Below, one piece after another: positions 43,656 to 51,131 of a stretch of 64,000 nt of DNA. The DNA is from Halococcus salsus (GTDB taxonomy: Archaea > Halobacteriota > Halobacteria > Halobacteriales > Halococcaceae), in assembly GCF_009900715.1 (NCBI RefSeq), contig NZ_JAAAJC010000003.1:310001-374000 (forward strand). Reading direction: 5' to 3'. The notes below the pieces were generated by a model. The model made no database searches. It saw only the letters and a program-made list of their open reading frames with translations, and was not told the origin of the DNA. Each line of letters begins with the position of its first letter. Positions within the stretch are counted from its first letter, which is position 1. A program made the position numbers and the translations under genes.

Positions 43656-43669
43656 GTGAACCAGTTCAC
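43656..43669. promoter_or_regulatory. Palindrome GTGAACCAGTTCAC (site 2)
   Basis: Same arms and spacing as the site at 43456-43469, located 12 bp before the ATG of the second operon (43681). It would lie over that operon's start, so a bound repressor could block transcription or translation initiation. The intervening 43498-43655 has no gene. Confidence 0.55.
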
Positions 43670-43680
43670 AAGGCTGGCTC

Positions 43681-43965
43681 ATGACATATCATCCTGAAAT
43701 AAACTCGAAACCGTGGCACGACTCCCAAAATGACATACACGGTTACATCGAAGACGAAGGCGGCGACGGTCCGAATCAATACAGACTCATAGCTCGCGAG
43801 GACTCAAGAAAATCGAGCGCTCGGAACGCAAGTATCAACGACCACGACTCGATTCACGGCACTACCGTCAAGGGTCACGCGAACGGTGGTCGGGACTCCT
43901 ACAAGTACGACGGCGTTCACGAGAGCATCGACTCCAATATCTTGACTGAGTTCGGATTGCGGTGA
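43681..43965 (+). CDS. Hypothetical polar protein, first gene of the second small operon, 94 aa
   Basis: 94 aa, unusually rich in Asn, His, Asp and Ser (for example KPWHDSQNDIHGYIEDEGGD) and free of hydrophobic runs. It looks mostly disordered. Its stop overlaps the GTG start of the next frame (GTGA), the same coupling as in the first operon, which supports it as a gene. Not recognised. Confidence 0.45.
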   Translation: MTYHPEINSKPWHDSQNDIHGYIEDEGGDGPNQYRLIAREDSRKSSARNASINDHDSIHGTTVKGHANGGRDSYKYDGVHESIDSNILTEFGLR

Positions 43966-44272
43966 ACGACGGCCCGTTCTTCTCTGCCTCGAAATACGGC
44001 GAGGTCTCTCGACTCCAGGTCGAGAGCTCCTCCAACAACTCCGGAAACAGTGGTGGGTTTCCTGCACCGAGCCCGACTACGAGAACGTCGACATCGTGGT
44101 GGACTCGGAGATCCTGAATCGCTTTTCGGACGTGAAGCTCGTCGCACCGGAACTCGATCCCTCCGACCCCCCCTTAGTCGGTGTCGATGACCGGGTGGGG
44201 AGAGGGCGATTTTTACGTCAACTACCCAGGTATGCTGCGCTGAACCCCGCTGACGGAGGGACGACCACATGA
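43962..44272 (+). pseudogene. Frameshifted gene of the second small operon
   Basis: GTG 43962 opens a frame (NDGPFFSASKYGEVSRLQVE) that is productive to ~44024, then the coding pattern moves to the frame reading ELLQQLRKQWWVSC, EPDYENVDIVVDSEILNRF and DVKLVAPELDPSDPPLVGVD, ending at TGA 44270-44272. One G missing at about 44024 (GTCGAGAGCTC where GTCGAGGAGCTC would read through) explains the shift. The restored stop overlaps the next ATG (ATGA). A real one-base deletion or a sequencing error; the product is unrecognised. Confidence 0.5.
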
Positions 44273-44540
44273 GCGACGCTGGCGTGAAGAATCCCGGCGT
44301 CGCGAACGACCTTCAGGACCAGTTCGACCAGCAGGTTGCGGATCAGGTGGCAACGATCGAAGGGCTCGACGAGACGCGAAAAGACCTCAAGGGACGCGAC
44401 TCGCCGCGTGACGACCCCCCGAAACCGCCGCCGCTGACAGTGGCGAGCTCGAAGCCGTTGATGCTGACACCGCTGAGGACGAGCTCGTCGCGCTCGTACA
44501 AGCGGAGATGGCAACCTCAAGTGCCACACCTGCTGGATGA
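44269..44540 (+). pseudogene. Frameshifted acidic gene (shift in a C6 tract)
   Basis: ATG 44269 starts MSDAGVKNPGVANDLQDQFD and stays acidic to ~44414. Then CCCCCC at 44415-44420 sends it into a basic, Pro/Ser-rich frame. One more C would continue as ETAAADSGELEAVDADTAED and ALVQAEMATSSATPAG, stopping at TGA 44538-44540, which is a coherent haloarchaeal protein. The homopolymer could be phase-variable, mutated or miscalled. Confidence 0.5.
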
Positions 44541-44987
44541 TGCCTTCCGCGGAGGATGAGGTGCTGCAGTCGTCGACGTGTCACTTGTCTGTAGTTCTCT
44601 TGCACTCACTGTCTAGTTGAGCAACCGCTGGCTTCGAGTTTGCAATAATTTACGGAATCAACCCGCTCATTTGGACAGTGTGCCTGAACAGTAGACTCTA
44701 AAACCACCTCTAATGGTCGCCCACAAAGTCACCGTTGCAGCACAAATAAATCAGCGTGAGTAAGCGATTAGGCGAACATGAGATATTACTGAGTTGTCAA
44801 ATTCTGAAGTCGCATCGCTACGGATTTGTTTCTTACTCTGAGAGTCCAAATCAAACCTCCAGTGTTAAGTACTGACCGTCTGCATGTGTAGTCATCACCA
44901 TGAGGTAGAACCCACAATGGTTACTCAATACAGCCTTTCCAATTTGCATATGATAGGGGTAGAGTCACCCAAATCCATGATCTTTTC
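44541..44987. other. AT-rich gene-free stretch before the OLD module
   Basis: No supported gene, RNA or repeat in about 450 bp. Base composition drops sharply compared with the chromosome and stays low through 47.5 kb, so this is probably the left end of a foreign segment. GCATATGAT near 44946 could be the promoter for the 44988 gene. Confidence 0.4.
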
Positions 44988-45287
44988 ATGACACTCACTG
45001 AGATTCCTTCAATAAGTAGTCAGAGAGCCCCTAATTTCGCTCTCAACGAGATTATCGACAGCCACGAATCGCTCCTAAGCAAATCAAGCTTTGTAGGAAA
45101 ACAGGCCCAGGTCGGACAAATTAGAGAACATTGGACAGTCTCCAGTTCCACAGTGTCAGCCAGTGGATCAGATATCCACCAAGCCGATTCCGAGTCAATT
45201 CGTATGCTGAGCGCCCAAGCTATCTACTCAATGCTGGGTGTGAACAAAGGAATTCTAGAAAAATTCGAAGGGAGCAAAGATGACTGA
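44988..45287 (+). CDS. Partner protein co-translated with the OLD-family nuclease, 99 aa
   Basis: 99 aa. Ser-rich N-terminal half with SHESLLSKSSFVGKQAQVGQ, C-terminal helix SAQAIYSMLGVNKGILEKFE. No known domain. Its 3' end overlaps the OLD gene by 8 bp, and the joint low-GC composition indicates one transferred unit. As with small partners in other two-gene nuclease systems it might be an inhibitor, sensor or subunit; this is inference from position. Confidence 0.6.
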   Translation: MTLTEIPSISSQRAPNFALNEIIDSHESLLSKSSFVGKQAQVGQIREHWTVSSSTVSASGSDIHQADSESIRMLSAQAIYSMLGVNKGILEKFEGSKDD

Positions 45288-47184
45288 GGAACGAACCTAC
45301 GTTTCTAGTCTTTCGCTTGAGAATATCGGGAGATTCGAGGATATTACACTCCATATGAATCCATTTACGCTTCTTGTTGGCCCCAATGATGCAGGGAAGA
45401 CAACAGCCTTAGAAGCCTTACAGACGGTATGTGGTCATTCTAATCTAGATTTGCAGCAGGTGCGCCGAGATGAGACAAAAATGACAAGGAGGGCACCGAA
45501 CGCATCAGTTGAAGCTATTATCCAGAACCCGCCAGAAGACTTGGTTGACCGTTCCAATCTTAACAACGGTGATGCTGCAGGACTCAGAATCGAATGGGAA
45601 ATAACAGGGGACACTGAAGAAGATGCGAATTTAGAAACCCCGAACTACTATCTTAGAGAGAGAGTTCCAGAAGACGAACGTCTCCACGAATGGGACTATT
45701 ACGCGCAGACGGAGAAGGAGATCCTAGAGGAATACGGATACAATCCGGGTAGTAATGCTGAAAAGCGAAAAAAGCAATACGAGGAGTTGAAAGCTGAGTT
45801 CCTCCAAAACCCAGAGGATACCGAATTTGGTTGGGTCTCTTGTAGAAAGCAAGAGTTCCGTAGCTTTGCTCCAGCAACCGAGCAAATCGATACAGAAGAT
45901 GTGGATAGTCCACAGAAATTGCTTTCAAAGCTACTTCGCCAAGAGACCGAATCTTTCCTCCACTTGGACGACGACGCTGATGAACCGAGACGAATTGATG
46001 AGCTTCTCGAGATCGAACAACGAGCGACAGAGGCGCTCAATGAACGTCTCGAAAGCCTCTCTGGCAGGATGAACCGTTATCTTCCTGGTATAGAGGAAAT
46101 AACAGTCGATCCTGACTGGAGCTTCGTTAACGGTGCTGATTTTTCTAATATTGTCCTTAGTCGCAATGGTGAATCAATTCCTCTCCAGGAACTGGGCGGT
46201 GGTACGACTGCCCGGTCAGCTCTCTCAATGCTTGAGTGGAGTACAGAGACCAACGATGGAAAGCAATCGGTCATTCGAACAATGGATGAACCCGATCACC
46301 GCCTTCACTTCGACGTCCAACGGAGATTGATCAGTCTTCTCCGAAATGACATCCCTGATGAAGAAAGCTATCTCTCCCAATGCATTGTCTCGACGCACAG
46401 TTTGATTATGGTCGACGCAACCCCTCTCCATGAAGTAGTATATCTCCCTGATGAAGTCGACTTGGAAGAAGAAAGATCTCCGCTACTCACGAGAGACGAA
46501 GCAGAGGCTGGGGAGCTTATGGGGAATATTATGACTGGGTTAGGTCTATCAGCCAGTTGGGTCTATCTTGAGCGAGCGATGATCGTTGTTGAAGGGGCGA
46601 CCGAATACAACTATATTAACGAAATATACCATAAGGTAACCGGATCTACCTTAGTAGAGGATGGAATACAAGTCTGGGATTGCCAAGGATGCGGCCACAT
46701 CGTTAGAACCCTTGAACGCCTTCAGGAAGCGGGCCGGGCTCAAACGTTCGTTATCCTTGACACGGATGCGAAAGACCGAAAAACATCAGATGAAACTCTC
46801 GAACCCGTTCTAGAGGATATGTACGAGGCTGGTGGTTCGGAACCAGAGCTTGTTTGGATCGGTGACAAGGAATTAGAGGACGTGTGGAGAAAAGATGATT
46901 TGAAACGTCTTGCTGAAGAACACTGGCCCCGTGGAGATGGGAACGACTGGAAGGTGAATCATTTTAATTCGGTCGACGAGGCGGAGAAACCCAGCGGAGA
47001 GATTGTCAACGTAATAAAACAAGGTTGCGCACAGAACATTCAGGACTGCCCTAACGTTACCAAAGAACATATTGGACTTAGAATGGGACGTTTAGAGGGC
47101 GTGGACCACCCGGATAAGATTGTTAGCCTTCTAGAATATGCCCATAAATGTTGTAGTCGTGACCGGGAAGTTACTCCTGAATGA
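45280..47184 (+). CDS. OLD-family ATP-dependent endonuclease (AAA ATPase plus TOPRIM)
   Basis: 634 aa. ABC-type ATPase: Walker A VGPNDAGKTTALEAL (about 33-47), signature-like LGGGTTA (about 308), Walker B MDEPDHRLHF (about 334) with the Asp-Glu pair, and H-loop IVSTHS. A helical insertion lies between ~100 and 290. C-terminal TOPRIM: VVEGATEYNY (Glu, about 435) and ILDTDAKD (DxD, about 492). OLD proteins cut DNA and serve in phage exclusion, alone or in Gabija-like and PARIS-like systems. No UvrD-type helicase is adjacent, which argues against Gabija. AT-rich codon use. Confidence 0.88.
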   Translation: MTEERTYVSSLSLENIGRFEDITLHMNPFTLLVGPNDAGKTTALEALQTVCGHSNLDLQQVRRDETKMTRRAPNASVEAIIQNPPEDLVDRSNLNNGDAAGLRIEWEITGDTEEDANLETPNYYLRERVPEDERLHEWDYYAQTEKEILEEYGYNPGSNAEKRKKQYEELKAEFLQNPEDTEFGWVSCRKQEFRSFAPATEQIDTEDVDSPQKLLSKLLRQETESFLHLDDDADEPRRIDELLEIEQRATEALNERLESLSGRMNRYLPGIEEITVDPDWSFVNGADFSNIVLSRNGESIPLQELGGGTTARSALSMLEWSTETNDGKQSVIRTMDEPDHRLHFDVQRRLISLLRNDIPDEESYLSQCIVSTHSLIMVDATPLHEVVYLPDEVDLEEERSPLLTRDEAEAGELMGNIMTGLGLSASWVYLERAMIVVEGATEYNYINEIYHKVTGSTLVEDGIQVWDCQGCGHIVRTLERLQEAGRAQTFVILDTDAKDRKTSDETLEPVLEDMYEAGGSEPELVWIGDKELEDVWRKDDLKRLAEEHWPRGDGNDWKVNHFNSVDEAEKPSGEIVNVIKQGCAQNIQDCPNVTKEHIGLRMGRLEGVDHPDKIVSLLEYAHKCCSRDREVTPE

Positions 47185-47376
47185 TCCGGACATTTCAAAT
47201 TTGAGGGAACCCACGAGTAGTATTTCCGCTACTAACATGCTCAGCCACTGACTTGAGATTTGGGAGTGAGAACTACAGCCAAGAGTATTGTCTGGATTGT
47301 AGGATAACCGCGTCATCGTCGCACACATCGATCGCCATTCAGGCTCTCTCGCGCCGGTTCCCGTTCACTCGTTTCG

Positions 47377-47402
47377 AACCCCGACAACTCAATGTCGGGG
47401 TT
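47377..47402 (+). repeat. Perfect 10-bp stem hairpin downstream of the OLD gene
   Basis: AACCCCGACA, loop ACTCAA, TGTCGGGGTT: a perfect 10-bp stem with a 6-nt loop in an otherwise gene-free stretch (47185-47528). It could be an RNA hairpin or an element end; no T-run follows, so it is not a classical terminator. Confidence 0.5.
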
Positions 47403-47528
47403 GCCAAAGCAAAGGCGACAGCCCGGCTCATGTAGTTTGTCACATGGCCTGAAACTATAGTTTTCCACCAGACTGGCGGGAAGTAGGGGTAGCTATAAGT
47501 CAAACGTCGGGTGGCAGAAAGTACGCCA

Positions 47529-47633
47529 ATGTCCTCGGAAAAATCATCCTCTGCTGTCGGGTCAGTACTATCGACCGGAATCCTCCCTGAACTGGAGGTG
47601 ACTGACGCTTATGACGAACGTGGACGAACTTAG
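47529..47633 (+). CDS. Small peptide upstream of and overlapping the 52-aa gene, 34 aa
   Basis: 34 aa, MSSEKSSSAVGSVLSTGILP then an acidic end. TATA-like GCTATAAG at 47490-47497 lies ~35 nt upstream. It overlaps the next gene by 23 bp in another frame and carries that gene's ribosome binding site, so it may be a translational leader. Weak on its own. Confidence 0.35.
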   Translation: MSSEKSSSAVGSVLSTGILPELEVTDAYDERGRT

Positions 47634-47769
47634 AGACCAACAGCGCGAGAACATTGCCGAGCGACGCGCGTTCGTCAAGCAGTGGGCCGAGTACGTCAGA
47701 ACTCACCCCGACCGAGAGTGGTCAGCCCAGCAGAACAAAATCATCAATTCTCAGATCGAACGAGAGTAG
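47611..47769 (+). CDS. Small basic/acidic helical protein, 52 aa
   Basis: 52 aa, all-helical: DELRDQQRENIAERRAFVKQ then WAEYVRTHPDREWSAQQNKI. A strong ribosome binding site GGAGGTGA (47595-47602) stands 8 nt before the ATG. It resembles small proteins I associate with haloarchaeal integrative elements, but no function is known. Confidence 0.55.
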   Translation: MTNVDELRDQQRENIAERRAFVKQWAEYVRTHPDREWSAQQNKIINSQIERE

Positions 47770-48025
47770 TCCGATTCCGAAGCCATCGACTTTCTTTTCA
47801 AAACGAGAGTGTTTGCCCGATCAAGAGCTCTGATCTTCCTTTCGGCGACACCACCGTTTCCGCAGGTTCCGGAGCTTCTTACCAAACGTTACACTGACAG
47901 TCTCGTTCTACTGTTAGGTGAGAATCGAACCGGCTGGCAGTTAGTGAAAGCGTGGAAAGTCAGCGGTCGCACGGTCAGGTTAGTTGTTGAAGCACTCGTG
48001 CCATTTAGATCCCTTTCTGTCTGCG

Positions 48026-48109
48026 AAAGCCCGCACAGCGCCCTGTGGGCGCGAGCAGGACCGCGGAGGGTGGGGACGCGGTCGGGCTTTGGCCGGCCCG
48101 GAGGGCCGG
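48026..48109 (+). other. GC-rich multi-hairpin segment, candidate structured RNA
   Basis: In an AT-rich surrounding, AAAGCCCG (48026-48033) pairs with CGGGCTTT (48083-48090). Inside are two hairpins: CACAG/CTGTG (48034-48047, loop CGCC) and ACCGCG/CGCGGT (48060-48082). A third, CCGGCCC/GGGCCGG (48093-48109, loop GGA), follows directly. All stems are perfect. No protein frame explains it. It could be an ncRNA, an element end or a degenerate repeat; no match to a known RNA family is claimed. Confidence 0.35.
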
Positions 48110-48140
48110 GACTCTCTGGCGGCGTGGTCGCAATCACTGC

Positions 48141-48995
48141 TTACCAATACATCGCGATAGGACTAACAACACTTGCTGGACCCTTAATAAGCATGTCATC
48201 TTGCTCTAAAGAGATATTCACCTGAGATGCCCAAGACGTCATATTGGCCCGGAATTCAGCCCCAGAACCTTCTTGTGGTGCGTATTTATCGACGATTCGA
48301 GTTAGGTTTACGGGATCCCATGTTTCTCCTGACGAGACTTTATTCTCGACACGACCAAAGACCGTGTATTTACGATCTGATAGAAACTCTTCTTCAGGAG
48401 ACGTTCGCATGAATTCTCGTTCTAGTGGTACCGCAATTGGGTACCCATTGATATCCATTCTGAGGGGGACCGCGGAACCTGTAAACTGGCTCACTAACTG
48501 CTGCACTTGATTTATCTGCTCTAGCTGCTGGGATGAGAGATTATCTGGTAGATTTTCATCGCCGACCTCACTCAGAGTTTCAATTGTGTCTCCTCCAAGA
48601 AGTTCGGTGAACGCGTTCAAGGCGGACTCAAGCTTGAATAGAGACATGGAACTTACCTCACCCTCTAAACGGATAGTATCTCCCCGAGAAGGATCGCCAC
48701 CACTTGTTCCATCGAATACAGGAATATCCTCGCTTTCAACGAGCGATTCAAGCGATTGAAATCGATATGGAGCTAATACCCTCATTGTCGAGGTTACATT
48801 CTCTGTATTTAGCCGACTGTGACTTCCAGAGGCGCGAAAGAAGCTGGGGAGGTTTATTGATCCGCCACCACTCGTTTCAGCTTCAGCGCCAGATTCTTCG
48901 GTAATTTCCTCAAGCACTCCTCTTCCCAGAGATGATAGGTTGCTGTTGAGACTCTCTTCGTTGATGTATACAAAATCCCTCAATGAATCGACCAT
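48141..48995 (-). CDS. DUF6414-like protein, 284 aa
   Basis: 284 aa. It opens MVDSLRDFVYINEESLNSNL followed by LSSLGRGVLEEI, a layout I associate with DUF6414 proteins (a conserved L-R-D-F-V-Y-x-N/D N-terminus). The middle holds a Ser/Gly-rich linker and NTENVTSTMRVLAPYRFQSL. The C-terminal half is alpha/beta with GYPIAVPLEREFM, FGRVENKV and VSPIAMYW. No catalytic motif. AT-rich, alone, antisense to its neighbours. An upstream GTG at 49002-49004 is a possible earlier start. Confidence 0.55.
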   Translation of the reverse strand: MVDSLRDFVYINEESLNSNLSSLGRGVLEEITEESGAEAETSGGGSINLPSFFRASGSHSRLNTENVTSTMRVLAPYRFQSLESLVESEDIPVFDGTSGGDPSRGDTIRLEGEVSSMSLFKLESALNAFTELLGGDTIETLSEVGDENLPDNLSSQQLEQINQVQQLVSQFTGSAVPLRMDINGYPIAVPLEREFMRTSPEEEFLSDRKYTVFGRVENKVSSGETWDPVNLTRIVDKYAPQEGSGAEFRANMTSWASQVNISLEQDDMLIKGPASVVSPIAMYW

Positions 48996-49104
48996 ATATC
49001 TCACATCGAGTGTGTCATTATCAAACTATCGTACAACAAGGACTCTTGAAGCAGTGTTTTCACCGCGACTAGACGGGGTTGCACGAACCCAGAATGCCGC
49101 TCCT

Positions 49105-49268
49105 CATTTTGCACACAGAATCGACGAAACCGTATGCAAAATTGCTCGCTCAAAGGCGCTAACTCACACTGAATTGGGCCACGAACGACCCAGCGCCGAT
49201 GCTCTTTATATGTTGTTCCGAGCGAGTCACCCACTTAGAGACGCTTTTCGGCTCCCGTGTGCAAAATG
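49105..49268. repeat. 164-bp segment bounded by a 12-bp perfect inverted repeat (MITE-like)
   Basis: CATTTTGCACAC (49105-49116) and GTGTGCAAAATG (49257-49268) are exact reverse complements; similarity continues imperfectly inward for several bases. A further ATGCAAAAT occurs at about 49134. There is no open frame worth calling between them and no clear target-site duplication. A miniature element is one reading and a regulatory pair is another. Confidence 0.35.
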
Positions 49269-49279
49269 AGCGAAGGAGG

Positions 49280-49498
49280 CTATCGGTGCCGCCAGTATCC
49301 TAGGCTACCAAACACGACTGCACCAACTACTGCCTGAATTATTGTGGACCAGAGTGGAGAGCCACCGAGCCAGAGACTCATTCCGAACCAAACGAGAAAC
49401 CAGATACTGCCTAGTGCGAAACCACGTTGGAGAGGCGGGAGTTCCTGAATCCACCCTTCGAATCGCTCATATCGAACCAACAGGGCGTTTTCAGCCAT
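49280..49498 (-). CDS. Small two-helix membrane protein, 72 aa
   Basis: 72 aa. N-terminal amphipathic part ENALLVRYERFEGWIQELPP, then helices GFALGSIWFLVWFGMSLWLG and STIIQAVVGAVVFGSLGYW with a basic end RHR. Function not recognised. The ~260 bp downstream of its ATG toward 49761 appear gene-free. Confidence 0.55.
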   Translation of the reverse strand: MAENALLVRYERFEGWIQELPPLQRGFALGSIWFLVWFGMSLWLGGSPLWSTIIQAVVGAVVFGSLGYWRHR

Positions 49499-49760
49499 AC
49501 AACAGAGATTGAGAGCTAGTCATGAATTGCTTTCGAGCATCCACTTACATCACTCACACGAACCTCATCATACCGACCGACGTACTCTAATGTATACTTT
49601 GCATCGTGAGATCTCACAGTTTAGGGTGGGAGCTGAAGGGCTGGCAGAATACGGGTGAACCACACACACAAGCTAAAGAGAACCCGTCGATCAAGGGTGA
49701 CTTTCGTCAGGGGACTGGAAGGGGGAGTGCCATCAACTCAAGTATCTCAACATTAGGGTT

Positions 49761-49994
49761 CTAGGGGATAGTCCAGTTAGCGACATCCTCCCAAGTGACA
49801 GAGTCCCATCGGAGGTCATCGGCGTCGTTCCCCTCGACATCTTTGTAGAGCGTATAGCGGGTATCAGCAAGATAGACCTTCACCTGCTCTCGCTGGGATT
49901 CATCTAATCCACACTCTCGAAGCACCTCATCGGGTGTTGCGTCTCGGTGCTTGATCACGTACTCGGAAACTGAGGCTGGGAGCGAAGACACCAT
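49761..49994 (-). CDS. Hypothetical acidic protein, 77 aa
   Basis: 77 aa: SEYVIKHRDATPDEVLRECG then LADTRYTLYKDVEGNDADDL. The first half looks like a helical mini-domain of HTH type, but without a clear wing. Uniform acidic composition supports coding. Not recognised. Confidence 0.45.
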   Translation of the reverse strand: MVSSLPASVSEYVIKHRDATPDEVLRECGLDESQREQVKVYLADTRYTLYKDVEGNDADDLRWDSVTWEDVANWTIP

Positions 49995-50192
49995 GTTTGC
50001 AGACTAGCCCTTCGGTAGAAATAGGTCTCAGGAATTCACCGTCGAGTGCATGCTCTCTCGCGGTCATCTGCGCTCCGGTCGAGTTAGGTCACGAAGCCCG
50101 CTTTCTGTTCAACTGTACCATCCAGCATACCCGTCGCTGGGTAGTCAAGAGCATCTTGAAAGAGGTGATGAAAACGCGGTGCAACGACTCTT

Positions 50193-50330
50193 CTACCAGC
50201 AGTCTATACGACAGTGGTAACAGACGCCGTTACTAATATAGGGAGAGGACATTCCCTTCCCGCATTTCTTGCAGGTCTGTACGTTCTTGTTCAGACCGGC
50301 ACCAGTGTCCCGTTGCATGGCATCACCCAT
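50193..50330 (-). CDS. Zinc-ribbon micro-protein, 45 aa
   Basis: 45 aa with CKKC (20-23) and CYHC (37-40) knuckles, 13 residues apart, around GKGMSSPYISNGV. The N-terminus offers two starts (50330 and 50318). It is another member of the tiny zinc-ribbon set. The ~240 bp to its right hold nothing convincing. Confidence 0.5.
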   Translation of the reverse strand: MGDAMQRDTGAGLNKNVQTCKKCGKGMSSPYISNGVCYHCRIDCW

Positions 50331-50702
50331 TGGGAGACACTAAGAGGAAGTACAAAAAATGGCTACATGAAACGATTTAGCTACAAAAGACCGAGGTAAA
50401 TATCTGTGACTAAACTTCTGGCTTTCAAGGCACATACGAGACTGGAGAGGCCGGGTTGCCTCGAATGATTGAGGATCATCTCCCTGAACACGGAGAGTAG
50501 GTGATCGCAGTTGCCTGATTCTCGATGTTCTCACCGGTTGCCGACTAATTCGCGTATTCTTACCTAACATCAGAACGATGGTTTCGATTCAACGTTTGGT
50601 AAGACGCTTCGGCACCTGCGGAAACAACAGGGTGTCGCTGAGAGAAAACCCGGACGTGGTAGTGGGTCGCCGAAAGGAAAACTAGCTCTCACGATTGAGC
50701 GC

Positions 50703-51079
50703 TTGGATATGTTCATTGAAGTGCTATACCCGACGCGGTGCTCGAGCGAGGTCGAGCGCGATTCGCACCGCTATCAGCGGGCCGAGAACACCGCTCAGTC
50801 GGACCCCGTGGTCGATGCGACCCCCAGGACCGTCCAGCGGATCGTGAAGACCGCCGCGACGAGAGCAGCTAATCGCACGGGCAACGACGACTTTCGGAAG
50901 GTGACTTCTCACGACCTCTCTGCTATTTCGCCCATTCGTGCCTTGTTCGTGAGCGAATGAATCCACGCGTCGTGATGGAGATCGGCGGGTGGGACAACTA
51001 CCAAGCCCTCGAACCGTACCTCAACAAACCCAGTACCGAGACGATCGGCGCTGAATTTGCTCACGCCAGTATGATATGA
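50703..51079 (+). pseudogene. Remnant of a tyrosine recombinase/integrase (C-terminal part, frameshifted)
   Basis: TPRTVQRIVKTAATRAANRT and FRKVTSHDL match the XerC/D-like integrase region with the catalytic His of HxLR. After a one-base deletion near 50919, the other frame continues CYFAHSCLVRERMNPRVVME then IGGWDNYQALEPYLNKPSTE, with GGW and the likely Tyr nucleophile in EPYLN, to TGA 51077-51079. The catalytic Arg after HDL is destroyed. The N-terminal half is absent; the frame upstream to ~50575 (LRKQQGVAERKPGRGSGSPK) looks like part of a different protein. Confidence 0.6.
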
Positions 51080-51131
51080 TACAACTTCAAAAAACGAAAG
51101 ACGACTCATCTCGGTCATCTTGGTACCAACC

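Noticed and set aside
44988-47184. Assignment of the OLD module to Gabija
   Set aside because: No UvrD/Rep-like helicase (GajB) gene lies next to it; the downstream genes are tiny unknown proteins.
47917-47945. Sequence resembling the T-arm of a tRNA on the minus strand near the OLD module
   Set aside because: The stem does not pair and no acceptor or anticodon arm is present; not a tRNA or a clear attachment site.
47809-48225. 138-codon plus-strand frame across the multi-hairpin segment
   Set aside because: No protein-like pattern, and it crosses the GC-rich hairpins; better explained as non-coding.
50340-50570. 76-codon minus-strand frame near the integrase remnant
   Set aside because: Basic, Ser/Arg-rich composition unlike haloarchaeal proteins, no start signals.
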